Origin: Leadbetterella byssophila DSM 17132
GTDB lineage: Bacteria; Bacteroidota; Bacteroidia; Cytophagales; Spirosomataceae
Assembly: GCF_000166395.1 (NCBI RefSeq)
Contig: NC_014655.1
Location: 1,364,001 to 1,428,000, forward strand
Direction: 5' to 3'
Length of the DNA stretch: 64,000 nt
Below are positions 1-9,516 of the stretch, piece after piece. The notes beneath the pieces were generated by a model, which saw nothing but the letters and a program-made list of their open reading frames with translations, was not told the DNA's origin and did not search any database. The translations under genes and the position numbers were made by a program. The stretch's first letter is position 1, and each line of letters begins with the position of its first letter.

Positions 1-2
1 AT

Positions 3-716
3 GGAAAGTACTTTAAAGGATACACTGAAAAGATATTACATAATCAAATTAGAACTACTTTAGGGCCTAATATTATTAATAAGTTGATTATTAGATTGTT
101 ACAATTAAAAGTCACACAGAGGCTTTACCAAAAAATTGGAAATCACCTTAACTCAAGTGGAGTTCACTCATCAATAGACAACTTAAATTCACATGGAAAG
201 ATCATATTAAAAAGTGGATCGTGGTATACTTCTTTTTCAACATTTTATAAACATTCTCAATTTATACGGGACTACTTTACTCCCATTAATGAAAGACTAG
301 AGGAAATTGAACTATTTATCAAACCACTTAGACAAAAGTATGACATTCTAATTGGACTACATATTAGAAGAGGTGATTATAAAACCTTCCTGAATGGAAA
401 ATTTTACTATGAAAATGAGATTTACAGAAAAAAAATTGAAGAAATCAAAAATTGTTTAAACGGATTAGCCGTTGGTATTATAATATGCTCTAATGACGAA
501 ATAAATGCAAAAGATATCTCTGAAAAAGATGCATACAATGGACCGGGTCATTTTATTGATGATATGTACACTTTAGCAAATTGTGACTATATCATCGGAC
601 CACCTAGCACATTTACTATGTGGGCATCTTTTTATGGTCAAAAACCTCTTTATAAAATTGAAAATCCAAATTTAGAAGTTAAATTACAGGATTTCAAAAT
701 TGATTACGGTTACTAG
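3..716 (+). CDS. GT11-like (alpha-1,2-fucosyltransferase type) glycosyltransferase, 5' end outside window
   Basis: The reading frame is open to the left edge of the window, so the gene is cut there; the first in-window start (TTG at 84) is probably internal. The motif IGLHIRRGDY matches the HxRRxDY donor-site motif of GT11 alpha-1,2-fucosyltransferases, and the C-terminal stretch IIGPPSTFTMWASFYG resembles the conserved end of that family. Such enzymes move fucose or a related sugar from a nucleotide donor onto a surface glycan in the cytoplasm. The neighbouring methyltransferase and exported glycosidase-like gene fit a surface-polysaccharide region. The family is fairly clear from the motif; the sugar is not known. 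Confidence 0.72.
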   Translation, partial: GKYFKGYTEKILHNQIRTTLGPNIINKLIIRLLQLKVTQRLYQKIGNHLNSSGVHSSIDNLNSHGKIILKSGSWYTSFSTFYKHSQFIRDYFTPINERLEEIELFIKPLRQKYDILIGLHIRRGDYKTFLNGKFYYENEIYRKKIEEIKNCLNGLAVGIIICSNDEINAKDISEKDAYNGPGHFIDDMYTLANCDYIIGPPSTFTMWASFYGQKPLYKIENPNLEVKLQDFKIDYGY

Positions 717-807
717 AAACAATACCATTTAATAAATAAATGAAAAATAAGTTTTTCTATTGATAGTTTCACATGACATTTATGGAACACAATCAATATA
801 AAACCTT

Positions 808-3333
808 ATGAAAAAAAAAATTCTACTACCTTTATTGAGCGCATTTATAGTCTCAATATCCGCGATTCCTACTTATTGTAATGACTCTGTCAAGGTTAAA
901 CTTAGACAAAATATTACTATCAATGAAACCCCGCCATTGGTTGGAGTAATTAGGTGGGATATGTGGGATAATGGGGCTCATGGGTCAAATTCCAATCAAA
1001 CACAAATTTCACTTAACCCTAGTCAATATCGCGATAGGATTCCCTTCTTTGGAGTTGAGAACACTCCAAGAACAGTTTCTTATAGCAAATGGTGTGAAGA
1101 TCACCAATACACATACTACGAAAATATATCCATAACTATAGATGGTAATTCACAAACTGTTATGGATCAAGAGATAGCCTATGCCTATGACGCAGGAATA
1201 GACTATTTTGCCTTCAATAAATATGGTGCTGACTTTTATTCATATAATCTTTATAAATCTAGTACTAGTCCTTATAAATCAAAAGTAAAGTTTACTTATA
1301 TTACTGGAGTTAGCACTCCAAATTCTGACTTAGATTATATAGCACTAGACTTTCAACGATCTGATTATCAAAAGATTGCAGGCGGCAGGCCACTATTGTA
1401 TGTAGATTATAATAATTATGAAATGTCTTCTGCTACTGCTGATGCTTACCTTGCCTCAATGCGAAGCTACTTCCAAAACAACTATCCATCTGTTGGAAAT
1501 CCCTACTTGGTGGTTTTATGTTACGGCTGTCAAAGCGAAATTAGTAATGCAGATGCATTTTCCCAATATACCACTGAACCTGGTGGAAAATATGGAGATT
1601 TCTCATTTGAATACATCTCTACCAGTCAAAGAAACGGATGGCAATCTGTGGCAAACTCAAAGAATGTTGTACCGTGGATAAGTGTCGGCTACGATCGCAG
1701 ACCACGAATTGATTTCACAGTTGACTGGGAAAGAGACTCAACTTGTAATGCACAACATCAATATAATCATTGGGGTGAAACTGCTAGTTTGCAACAAATT
1801 ACAAATGAAATTATTGCTGCAAAAAATTTCATTACTAACAATCCTTCAAAAACTCCTGCCAATACAATGTTGATATATGCTTGGAATGAACATGACGAAG
1901 GCGGCTGGATTTGCCCCACAATAGTCCCAGGAACAAGTAATATAGATAGGAGCAGATTAGATGCTGTAAAAGCTGGAATTAACAATACATCTGAAACTTG
2001 TAGCACGTTATCAGATGGATTAGTAATGGGAACATGGACAGTAACTGGGCACCAATTGATAGCTCGCTATTTTCATAATTCATGGTGGCTAGTTCAAAAG
2101 ATTAATAATTCACCAGAACAATTTATAGTTAGAGGATCTGAAATGCTTAATAGGCCAGATGTTACCCTTAATTCATCAAGTTATTCTAATTTTGTAAACT
2201 GCTTTTCATGGCAATACAGTGATTATGGCGGACTAATGCCTCCATCTGATTTATACTTCCCAGCACCTCCCAATTACGTTAAAATGTCAGAAAATGGAGA
2301 TGAATTCTATCAATTATCAAATACGTCTCCTTGTTCTTCCCCAAGTCCAATTTTAGCATCTATTTCTAATCCATTACAAGGACAGAGTGTTACATTAAGT
2401 ACCTCTTGTACAACAGGAACACCAGTTTGGTCCACTAGTTATACTGGAAATTCCATAACGGTGACTGCAACTAATACTCCTCAAACATATTCTGTAACAT
2501 GTCAAGGTGCAAATTGTACTAATAGCAGCTCTGTTAGTTATGTTGTCTCTAGTTCTTCATGTACTGATCAATATCTCTCAAATAACTGGACTTCAGCAAC
2601 TTCAGGATACCTTACAGTTCAATTAGGAAAAAATGTTGGAGGTTATGATATATCTATTGGCGGAGTAAACTACAGTAATACTAATCCCGGCACAGGTATT
2701 GGAACTCATGCAAATTCTGAAGTTATTTATAATTTAGGCAGTCATAATTATAACTACTTCAAAGCAGTTATTGGAAAAGAGGATGGTAGCATGGGATGTG
2801 GAGATGGCAGATTGATATTTAAAGTATATGATAACATAAATAACAACTTACTTTTCACTTCAACTACTATTGGTGATCCCTCATTTGGATTTCCAAGTCA
2901 TCAATCAATTACAGTAGATATTACAGGAGTAACTTCTCTAAAATTAGTGGTAGAAAATGGTGATGGCCCTTCAACAGGTTGCCTATGGGGTACATGGGCT
3001 ATAGCGAGATTAAGTTGCTCCAACTCAGGAGCACGCCACTCTAATTTTAACGACATTACTTACTTAGAATTACCCAAAATTGTACTTACACCTAATCCTA
3101 TTGTTAATAATTCTGAAATTAAATTTAATTTCCCTTCAGCACAAAAAAATACAAATTATTTAGTAAGAATTATTTCGTCAGATGGAAATGAATTACTAAA
3201 ACAAAATATGACTTTGGATAAAGAAAACAATACAATCAAATTAAAAAATAATAAACTGTCTGCCGGAACTTATATTTTAAATGTACTTGAAGGAATCCAT
3301 ACTTATTCAACAAAAATTATGGTTCTTAAATAA
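808..3333 (+). CDS. T9SS-exported glycosidase-like protein with NPCBM domain and sorting domain
   Basis: Residues 1-24 form a Sec signal peptide. Residues of about 35-390 contain VGVIRWDMWDN and AYAYDAGIDYFAF, which resemble the barrel of GH99/GH71-like and WbsX-like proteins; this family assignment is tentative. An Ig-like linker follows at about 505-590. Residues 590-735 resemble the NPCBM carbohydrate-binding module (GGYDISIGGVNYSN, then FKAVIGKEDGS and KVYDN). The last 85 residues (VLTPNPIVNN ... AGTYILNV ... KIMVLK) are a type A T9SS sorting domain, so the protein should cross the outer membrane and be surface-attached or released. It stands alone between hairpins and probably acts on a glycan. 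Confidence 0.75.
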   Translation: MKKKILLPLLSAFIVSISAIPTYCNDSVKVKLRQNITINETPPLVGVIRWDMWDNGAHGSNSNQTQISLNPSQYRDRIPFFGVENTPRTVSYSKWCEDHQYTYYENISITIDGNSQTVMDQEIAYAYDAGIDYFAFNKYGADFYSYNLYKSSTSPYKSKVKFTYITGVSTPNSDLDYIALDFQRSDYQKIAGGRPLLYVDYNNYEMSSATADAYLASMRSYFQNNYPSVGNPYLVVLCYGCQSEISNADAFSQYTTEPGGKYGDFSFEYISTSQRNGWQSVANSKNVVPWISVGYDRRPRIDFTVDWERDSTCNAQHQYNHWGETASLQQITNEIIAAKNFITNNPSKTPANTMLIYAWNEHDEGGWICPTIVPGTSNIDRSRLDAVKAGINNTSETCSTLSDGLVMGTWTVTGHQLIARYFHNSWWLVQKINNSPEQFIVRGSEMLNRPDVTLNSSSYSNFVNCFSWQYSDYGGLMPPSDLYFPAPPNYVKMSENGDEFYQLSNTSPCSSPSPILASISNPLQGQSVTLSTSCTTGTPVWSTSYTGNSITVTATNTPQTYSVTCQGANCTNSSSVSYVVSSSSCTDQYLSNNWTSATSGYLTVQLGKNVGGYDISIGGVNYSNTNPGTGIGTHANSEVIYNLGSHNYNYFKAVIGKEDGSMGCGDGRLIFKVYDNINNNLLFTSTTIGDPSFGFPSHQSITVDITGVTSLKLVVENGDGPSTGCLWGTWAIARLSCSNSGARHSNFNDITYLELPKIVLTPNPIVNNSEIKFNFPSAQKNTNYLVRIISSDGNELLKQNMTLDKENNTIKLKNNKLSAGTYILNVLEGIHTYSTKIMVLK

Positions 3334-3337
3334 TTTT

Positions 3338-3372
3338 AGAGAGAGGATTTCATTTCGTTAAATCCTCTCTCT
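3338..3372 (+). terminator. Hairpin after the T9SS protein gene
   Basis: A perfect 13-bp stem, AGAGAGAGGATTT (3338-3350) with AAATCCTCTCTCT (3360-3372), closes a 9-nt loop five bases after the stop codon. There is no clear T-tract, so it is a likely but not classical terminator. Confidence 0.6.
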
Positions 3373-3519
3373 CTAATTAAAAAAATTATTTTGCACCAGG
3401 AAAATGTTTACATCCATAAGCTAAAAAAATGTCTATATTGCAAAAAATATCAATTATATTCTAGACATTAGATTATTTTTTGAGGTAGCAATAATTTATA
3501 TATCATAAAGTTTTATTAA

Positions 3520-4314
3520 ATGGCATTTCAAAACTTAAAATGGGAAACTGAAAAAGTAACACTTGAAAATATTTCCTTCGCATTACAAGTCCACCTCAAA
3601 GATGATAAAAGAAATGAAACCACGGGTTTCGTATTCTATAAGGACAAGAAACTTATAGATATGTATGAAGCCTTCTTCAAGTCCGAACACTACCCCAAAA
3701 TAGAACGAATGCTGGAGATAGGCATGTGGGATGGGGGCTCTGCTGTCTTTTGGCACAAATTATTACAACCCAGTACACTTATAGGAGTTGATTTGATGAA
3801 AAGTAGAAAAGGAACAGCCTTTGAATCCTATAAAAAACTACACCAGGAAAGTTTTCATGACTATTGGGAAGTAGATCAGACGGACGGTAAAAAACTTAAA
3901 GAAATACTCAAAACGCATATAGGTAATCAAGAATTAGATCTTGTATTTGATGACGCTTCACACCGTTACCATCAGTCCCTAGCCTCCTTTAATATCGTGT
4001 TCCCACACGTAAAAAAAGGAGGATATTATATTATTGAAGACTGGGCATGGGTACATTGGTTACACGAAGACTCAAGTGCATATCCTGATTATACAGAGCC
4101 TACCCGACTGATCTTTGATTTAGTTGAAGCAGCTGGGAATGTAGGATTGATAGAAAGTATACACGTCTGTTCAGGTTTTACTGCAGTGAAGAGAGGACCA
4201 TTAGATATTCCTAAAGAAGGCTTCAAACTGCATGACTACATCCAAAGGAGACCAGTATCTCTAAAGAGCAGAGTTAAAAGGAGAATCAAGATGCTTCTAG
4301 GAAAGTCATGGTAA
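3520..4314 (+). CDS. Class I SAM-dependent methyltransferase (MycE/CmcI-like)
   Basis: The 264-residue protein has motif I as MLEIGMWDGGSAVFW (about residues 66-80), an acidic ribose-binding end in IGVDL, and DLVFDDASHRYHQS (about 145-158). The DDASH signature is typical of MycE-type sugar O-methyltransferases and relatives of cephalosporin hydroxylase CmcI. The basic C-terminus (RRIKMLLGKSW) could be a membrane or protein contact. It lies next to glycan genes, so methylation of a surface sugar is the likely job; the substrate is inferred only from context. Confidence 0.7.
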   Translation: MAFQNLKWETEKVTLENISFALQVHLKDDKRNETTGFVFYKDKKLIDMYEAFFKSEHYPKIERMLEIGMWDGGSAVFWHKLLQPSTLIGVDLMKSRKGTAFESYKKLHQESFHDYWEVDQTDGKKLKEILKTHIGNQELDLVFDDASHRYHQSLASFNIVFPHVKKGGYYIIEDWAWVHWLHEDSSAYPDYTEPTRLIFDLVEAAGNVGLIESIHVCSGFTAVKRGPLDIPKEGFKLHDYIQRRPVSLKSRVKRRIKMLLGKSW

Positions 4315-4340
4315 AGATCAGGTTTTATACTTGATCTTTA
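4312..4340 (+). terminator. Weak hairpin overlapping the methyltransferase stop codon
   Basis: TAAAGATCA (4312-4320) pairs with TGATCTTTA (4332-4340) over an 11-nt loop. The left arm includes the stop codon. The T-tract is poor, so function as a terminator is uncertain. Confidence 0.35.
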
Positions 4341-4393
4341 TCATAATTTAAGCTGAGCTTACAGGGTAATTTTGAGCTTTAATCCTACATAGG

Positions 4394-5722
4394 ATGAAGC
4401 AGCTCATAGAAAAATATAACGTATCTGTTCCCAGATATACCTCCTACCCCACTATGCCGTTCTGGAAAACAGAGGCATTTCAAGATTGGGAAACGAATGT
4501 CAAGAATGCTCCACAAAAAAGATTAAGTCTATACATACATCTCCCTTACTGTGAAAGTTTATGTACCTTCTGTGCTTGTCACAAAAGGATAACCAAAAAT
4601 CACAGCTATGAAGTACCTTACATAGAGGCAGTCCTTAAAGAATGGAAAATGTATGTTGAATGGATGGGGGAAAGGCCATTGATTGAAGAAATCCATTTAG
4701 GCGGTGGTACGCCTACTTTCTTCTCTCCGGAGAATTTAGCCCTATTGATCAAGGGGATACTGGAATGGGCTTCCCTTCCTGACTCCTATGAGTTTAGCTT
4801 TGAAGGACATCCCAATAATACTACTTATGAGCACCTAAAAGTACTTTATGATTTAGGATTTAGGCGAGTATCCTTCGGTGTGCAGGATTATGATCCTCAG
4901 GTCCAAAAGGCCATTCATCGTATTCAGCCCTTTGAAGCAGTAGAGAAAGTAACCCTTGCGGCGAGAGAACTAGGTTATACTTCTATTAGCCACGACCTGG
5001 TCTTTGGCTTGCCTTTCCAAAATCTGGAAGGATTTACTGAAACCGTAAAAAAGACACTTTCTTTGAACCCTGACCGCCTTTCACTTTATTCCTATGCCCA
5101 TGTGCCCTGGATCAAAGGGATAGGACAAAGGGGATATTCAGAAGAGGATTTACCTGCCGGTGAACAAAAAAGGACCCTCTATGAAATGGCCAGAGAACTT
5201 TACGAAGCTAACGGCTACTATGAAGTGGGCATGGATCACTTTGCTAAAGCTAATGACAAAATGTTCCAGGCATATCAAGAAGGCACTTTGAACCGGAATT
5301 TTATGGGGTATACCACTACGAATTCTCCACTTTTAATAGGACTAGGCGCCTCCGCTATCAGTGACGTATGGAGTGCTATGGCTCAAAATGAAAAGAATGT
5401 GGAAGAATATCTTAGAATGGTCAATGAAGGCAAAATCCCGGTAGTAAAAGGGCATCTACAATCAGAGGAAGACCTGCAAAGGAGACAGATCATTCATGAT
5501 ATCATGTGCAAGTTCCGAGCAGAATGGCCTGACGAATTTTGGAACGAAGAACTTGAAAGACAGTTGGAAGAACTTCGAACAGACGGTATCATCCAGTATA
5601 CACCTACTAGTCTGGAGGTAACAGAACTGGGGAAAGCATTTATTCGAAACGTCTGTGTGGTTTTTGATGCCTACTTAAGACCTGGTCAGGCTTTATCTAA
5701 AACCTTTTCCAAGGCCATTTAA
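4394..5722 (+). CDS. hemN: Oxygen-independent coproporphyrinogen III oxidase
   Basis: This radical-SAM enzyme oxidatively decarboxylates coproporphyrinogen III to protoporphyrinogen IX in haem synthesis without O2. The 442-residue length is normal. The N-terminal substrate region (VPRYTSYPT) and the cluster motif [14 protein letters not shown] (CxxxCxxC plus the extra CxC cysteine of HemN) are present near residues 50-63, followed by the [10 protein letters not shown] glycine-rich SAM-binding segment. The gene converges on nuoB and the two stop codons overlap by 4 bp, so there is no room for an intergenic terminator. Confidence 0.95.
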   Translation: MKQLIEKYNVSVPRYTSYPTMPFWKTEAFQDWETNVKNAPQKRLSLYIHLPYCESLCTFCACHKRITKNHSYEVPYIEAVLKEWKMYVEWMGERPLIEEIHLGGGTPTFFSPENLALLIKGILEWASLPDSYEFSFEGHPNNTTYEHLKVLYDLGFRRVSFGVQDYDPQVQKAIHRIQPFEAVEKVTLAARELGYTSISHDLVFGLPFQNLEGFTETVKKTLSLNPDRLSLYSYAHVPWIKGIGQRGYSEEDLPAGEQKRTLYEMARELYEANGYYEVGMDHFAKANDKMFQAYQEGTLNRNFMGYTTTNSPLLIGLGASAISDVWSAMAQNEKNVEEYLRMVNEGKIPVVKGHLQSEEDLQRRQIIHDIMCKFRAEWPDEFWNEELERQLEELRTDGIIQYTPTSLEVTELGKAFIRNVCVVFDAYLRPGQALSKTFSKAI

Positions 5723-6228
5723 TCACCGCTAACTTCTTTTAAAGTCTGGCGTTTGATTTTTTCTTGCAACTTAATAAGTCCTCCTATAAGGGCCTCCGGC
5801 CTGGGAGGACATCCGGGAACATAAACGTCTACAGGGATCACTTTATCTACGCCCTTCAGCACATGATACCCATGTTCCCAATACGGGCCTCCGCAGTTAG
5901 AACAGGATCCCATAGATATGACATATCTAGGCTCGGCCATTTGTTCGTACAAACGCCTAACCCGATCTGCCATTTTAAAGGTCACTGTACCGCTGATGAT
6001 CATAAGATCTGATTGACGCGGGGAGTTTCTAGGAAAGATGCCGAAACGCTCTAAATCATAGCTAGAAGCAAAGGTGGCCATCATTTCTATAGCACAACAA
6101 GCCAAGCCAAAACCCATAGGCCAAAGCGAGTTAGCCCTGGCCCAGTTCGTCAACTCGTCCAGATTCGTTAGAATCACCTCCCCTTCTCCTGACTTCTCCC
6201 AATAATTTGATTCAAGACTTTCTAGCAT
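5719..6228 (-). CDS. nuoB: NADH-quinone oxidoreductase subunit B
   Basis: NuoB carries the N2 iron-sulfur cluster that hands electrons to quinone in complex I, on the cytoplasmic side of the inner membrane. The four ligand positions are visible: the tandem cysteines in GLACCAIEM, one in [10 protein letters not shown] and one in VPGCPPRPE. The 169-residue length is normal. The start overlaps the end of nuoA by 17 bp, so the two are translationally coupled. No nuoC-N genes follow; hemN converges directly, which leaves this pair separate from the rest of complex I. Confidence 0.95.
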   Translation of the reverse strand: MLESLESNYWEKSGEGEVILTNLDELTNWARANSLWPMGFGLACCAIEMMATFASSYDLERFGIFPRNSPRQSDLMIISGTVTFKMADRVRRLYEQMAEPRYVISMGSCSNCGGPYWEHGYHVLKGVDKVIPVDVYVPGCPPRPEALIGGLIKLQEKIKRQTLKEVSGD

Positions 6229-6685
6229 ATTTCTGATTTAAAGCTTCGTATAAATCTCCCGGAACAGGTGAATTAACTTCTTCATTTTCCGGAGCAGGCA
6301 TAACCCAATCCAGCAAGCCTTCTTTCCACACGTATACTAATCCTAGAGCTAATAAACCTATGAACAATAGTATCTCAAATCCGGCAAACCATAGCCATTT
6401 GACACCCATATCATTCAATTGATTCACATCACCAAAGACCGTTGACCATGGAAATAACAGAACCAGTTCTACTTCAAAAAGTAGAAATATGATCCCAACT
6501 ATGTAGTAACGAATATTGAAGGAAACGCGAGCATCTCCAACAGGTAGTTCCCCGGATTCGTACACCTCATTCTTCTCCTCACTTGGTCGGTTAGGACGCA
6601 ATAATCTGGCAATACCTAAGACCAGCAGTACCAATAAAATAGCTGCCAGAATAAAGAGGAGTAAATAGCCAAATTCGGAAATCAT
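6212..6685 (-). CDS. nuoA: NADH-quinone oxidoreductase subunit A
   Basis: NuoA is a small membrane subunit of complex I. The 157-residue protein has three hydrophobic segments (about residues 5-25, 63-83 and 95-115) and the family motif [20 protein letters not shown] in the cytoplasmic loop, which is involved in coupling near the quinone site. The C-terminal tail ([19 protein letters not shown]) is somewhat longer than in enteric homologues. It starts 8 bp after the stop of the ATE-like gene and overlaps nuoB, which suggests one transcript. Confidence 0.93.
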   Translation of the reverse strand: MISEFGYLLLFILAAILLVLLVLGIARLLRPNRPSEEKNEVYESGELPVGDARVSFNIRYYIVGIIFLLFEVELVLLFPWSTVFGDVNQLNDMGVKWLWFAGFEILLFIGLLALGLVYVWKEGLLDWVMPAPENEEVNSPVPGDLYEALNQKYARKS

Positions 6686-6693
6686 AAAGCAAA

Positions 6694-7758
6694 TTACGAT
6701 AAATTTTCTGTATTGGACGTCTTACCTAGTAGTTCATTCAGGGCAAAGGTAAAATTCAACTCCTGTTCATCTTCAAAGATAAGATATTGGGGTTTCAGCA
6801 GGAATGTGGAATAATATTCTTGCTTTTCCTCCGGTAAGGTGATCTGGAAAACTTTGGAGCAAAGGAGCAATTGAAATTTACTACGGATGGCATCAAACAC
6901 AATGATCACCTCCTCCATCGGAGAATTTGAAAAACAATGTATAAAGAAGGGATAGGTCAATAGACCATATTCACTATAGGAGGTATCCAAAGTGATGTCA
7001 TAAAACCTATACTTTTTCAATTGGAATTCCTTATAACCCATGCTTTGAAGTAAGCCCTCTACTTGGATTAAACCGCTTAACATACGCGATAAAGGCTGCT
7101 CCTTCAATTCTAGATCAGAGATATGCTTCCATTGCTTAGATTTCAAATCGAGAAAATAGGAAAACTCCTTCCCTACTTCCAACTTATAATCAAACTTGGC
7201 ATATCCAGGCGCCACATATCCCGGGTAATACCATCTTATCCCATTTTCCTGACAATAACGCATCTTAGCGAGCATCAAGACCTTTCCGAGGCTGAATTTC
7301 TTATACTCCGGATGGTAAAAACTAACTATTCCCTCTGCAGAAGTTGAACCTAAATCAAACAATCCGCATCCAATGAATTTCTTACCATCATAGATACTTA
7401 CCCCGTATGTGTTGAATAGCCCTGGGTCTTCTCCTAAGATATGCTCAAGCGTCCTAGCCGGTGAAAAGTTTACACTTGACCTATACAATTGGAACAGATC
7501 CTCAGCTTCATAACTATACAGGAATGGGGCAATCTTAATGGTAAATCGCCCAGCTCTTTTCATCAGTTCTTTCTGTGACCTGGAAAGAATAAATTCATCC
7601 AAATCTATTCTTAACCAAAAAGCGTCAAAAAGGGAGTCTTCAAAACAAAGGAAACTGGTAGTAAACAACTTCGATCCTAACCTAAAATAACCCCTTTCTA
7701 GATAACTATCTAGGTCTGAAGGAGAGATGGATTCCGGCTGTACTACTTCGGCATACAT
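6694..7758 (-). CDS. ATE-family aminoacyl-tRNA-protein transferase-like protein
   Basis: The protein shows the ATE/Bpt pattern. Near residues 48-68, RIDLDEFILSRSQKELMKR matches the conserved N-domain segment of arginyl/leucyl-tRNA-protein transferases. In the GNAT-fold C-domain, FSLGKVLMLAKMRYCQENG followed by YYPGYVAPGYAKFDYK matches the family pattern. Such enzymes add an amino acid to protein N-termini and mark them for degradation. The usual N-terminal cysteine cluster is not obvious, and at 354 residues the protein is longer than Bpt at its C-terminus, so the acceptor range may differ. It is directly upstream of nuoA. Confidence 0.65.
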   Translation of the reverse strand: MYAEVVQPESISPSDLDSYLERGYFRLGSKLFTTSFLCFEDSLFDAFWLRIDLDEFILSRSQKELMKRAGRFTIKIAPFLYSYEAEDLFQLYRSSVNFSPARTLEHILGEDPGLFNTYGVSIYDGKKFIGCGLFDLGSTSAEGIVSFYHPEYKKFSLGKVLMLAKMRYCQENGIRWYYPGYVAPGYAKFDYKLEVGKEFSYFLDLKSKQWKHISDLELKEQPLSRMLSGLIQVEGLLQSMGYKEFQLKKYRFYDITLDTSYSEYGLLTYPFFIHCFSNSPMEEVIIVFDAIRSKFQLLLCSKVFQITLPEEKQEYYSTFLLKPQYLIFEDEQELNFTFALNELLGKTSNTENLS

Positions 7759-8487
7759 ATGGATGCAATTTACACCCGATATAAGAGTACCACAAATAAA
7801 TTTAAATAAACTAAAGCTTTATTGTTACACTTTAACCCCTACCTCAGGAATAAGGAAAATCTTTATACTATGATTCAAACATGATTTTGAAAAATTTGCA
7901 TTTTAGTAGGTGACCCATTTGGCTTCTTGAACACCTTTTCAGCTCCTTAATTTCCTACATTGGATTCTTTTATAGAGTGTCAAAGCCTTTGTCAAGAAAT
8001 AATTCTGATCTATACTTTAAGCTCCACGTCTAATTCCACCTCAAAGCAAACCGTAATTTACTTGCCATCCTACTCCACTACCAATATCACATGCACGATA
8101 TTATAGCAATCGATGGCTCCCTGTCAGAAAAAAAGGTAGAGACCGCTAATAGACGTACAGGGAAGCTTGATGTTTAAACTGAAAAGGTTATGAATAAACA
8201 CAGAAAAATAAAGGTTTACAAAGGAGCACACAACGGCCCATTTGCATTAGATTAAGGCTTAGAAGGAAGCTTAATAGGTGATATGACGGGAGAGCTAATC
8301 TTTAAAAAACCAAGCTCCAGTCAAAATAAGGGGTCTCAAACTTATTTATACCGGAATGGATAAACCCATTTTAACTAACTGCAAAGTATAAAAAAAGATT
8401 CTATAAATACACACCATTACTAACCCAGCAAGAACAGGAATAAGGCTAGTTGGGATCTATAAATTTAGCTTTCATAAAGAGTGTAAA
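7759..8487. other. 729-bp region without a recognisable gene
   Basis: No open frame of useful length, RNA gene or repeat is seen. On the minus strand around 8040-8110 a short stretch reads like the end of a beta-barrel protein (GSGVGWQVNYGL) before a stop, but nothing upstream supports it. The region may be a decayed gene plus promoter sequence for the flanking minus-strand genes. Confidence 0.4.
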
Positions 8488-9516
8488 CTAGACATACTTC
8501 TTCCACTTGAAGTAGAACCACAGTCCTATGCCTAGGACAGCCATCCCTCCAAGGGTATAAAAATATCCATTGGGCTGATCCAGTTCTGGCATATTCTTGA
8601 AGTTCATTCCGTAAATACCGGCTATAAAGCTTAATGGCATAAATATAGCCGTAAACACCGTCAGGGTCTTCATCACTCCATTCATTCTGGCACTCAGATT
8701 ATTCAAGAGGTTATTTTGAATGTTCTCTAACATCTCCCTGTAGGAATCAATCATCTCAAGTACCTGAAGTACATGATCATAGATATCACGGAAATAAATA
8801 TGCGTAGAGGCATGAATTAAAGCAGATTCATCACGAATCAATGCGCTAAATATCTCTCTTAAGGGAGCCACAGCTTTTCGAATTACTAACAACTCCCTCC
8901 TTAACTCATACAGCCGCTTTTGGTCCACCTTTGAAGGGTTCTCAATGACGCTTAGCTCTATTTCTTCTAAATGATCACTAAAGTCATCTAGCAGCAAATA
9001 GTAGTTATCTACAATCACATCTGCTAAGGAATAAAAGAGATAATCCGATTTTCCCTTACGCGTTTTGCCTATGGAAGCTTGTAGTCGGTCAGCAATAGGC
9101 TCAAAAACGTCTGTCCCATCTGCCTCCTGAAAGCTCACTACATAATCGGGACCTAGGACTAAGGCCAGATGCTCAGGAATGATCTGGGTACCTTCCATCT
9201 TGAGCATTTTAAGAATAAGGAACAAACTATTCTCTCCAAAATGCTCCAACTTGGGCTTTGAATAGGTATTCATCACATCCTCTATTAAAAGGGGGTGAAA
9301 TCCGAAGTCTTTGGCTATCTTTTCCATCTTCTCAGCCTCATGCACACCTTCTACATTGTACCAATGCACGTTCCCTGCAACCCTTTGCCCTGAAAACACT
9401 ACTTCCTCCTCATTGTAGCGAATGGTCATTATCTCAACAGGTAATGTACGCTCCTTTCCCAGGTAGATCAAGGAACCGGGCGAGGTGAATGCCTTATCTA
9501 AATGCTTCTTCTTCAT
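8488..9516 (-). CDS. corA: CorA-type Mg2+/Co2+ channel
   Basis: The 342-residue protein ends in two membrane helices with the CorA signature YGMNF in the loop between them (about residue 303). The long acidic and helical cytoplasmic funnel occupies residues 1-280. Homopentameric CorA admits Mg2+ (and Co2+ or Ni2+) across the inner membrane. Its start overlaps the stop of the upstream PLP enzyme by 4 bp, so the two are probably cotranscribed. Confidence 0.93.
   Translation of the reverse strand: MKKKHLDKAFTSPGSLIYLGKERTLPVEIMTIRYNEEEVVFSGQRVAGNVHWYNVEGVHEAEKMEKIAKDFGFHPLLIEDVMNTYSKPKLEHFGENSLFLILKMLKMEGTQIIPEHLALVLGPDYVVSFQEADGTDVFEPIADRLQASIGKTRKGKSDYLFYSLADVIVDNYYLLLDDFSDHLEEIELSVIENPSKVDQKRLYELRRELLVIRKAVAPLREIFSALIRDESALIHASTHIYFRDIYDHVLQVLEMIDSYREMLENIQNNLLNNLSARMNGVMKTLTVFTAIFMPLSFIAGIYGMNFKNMPELDQPNGYFYTLGGMAVLGIGLWFYFKWKKYV

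Noticed and set aside
7990-8110. Possible beta-barrel remnant on the minus strand
   Set aside because: Only a dozen residues look convincing; nothing upstream supports a gene.
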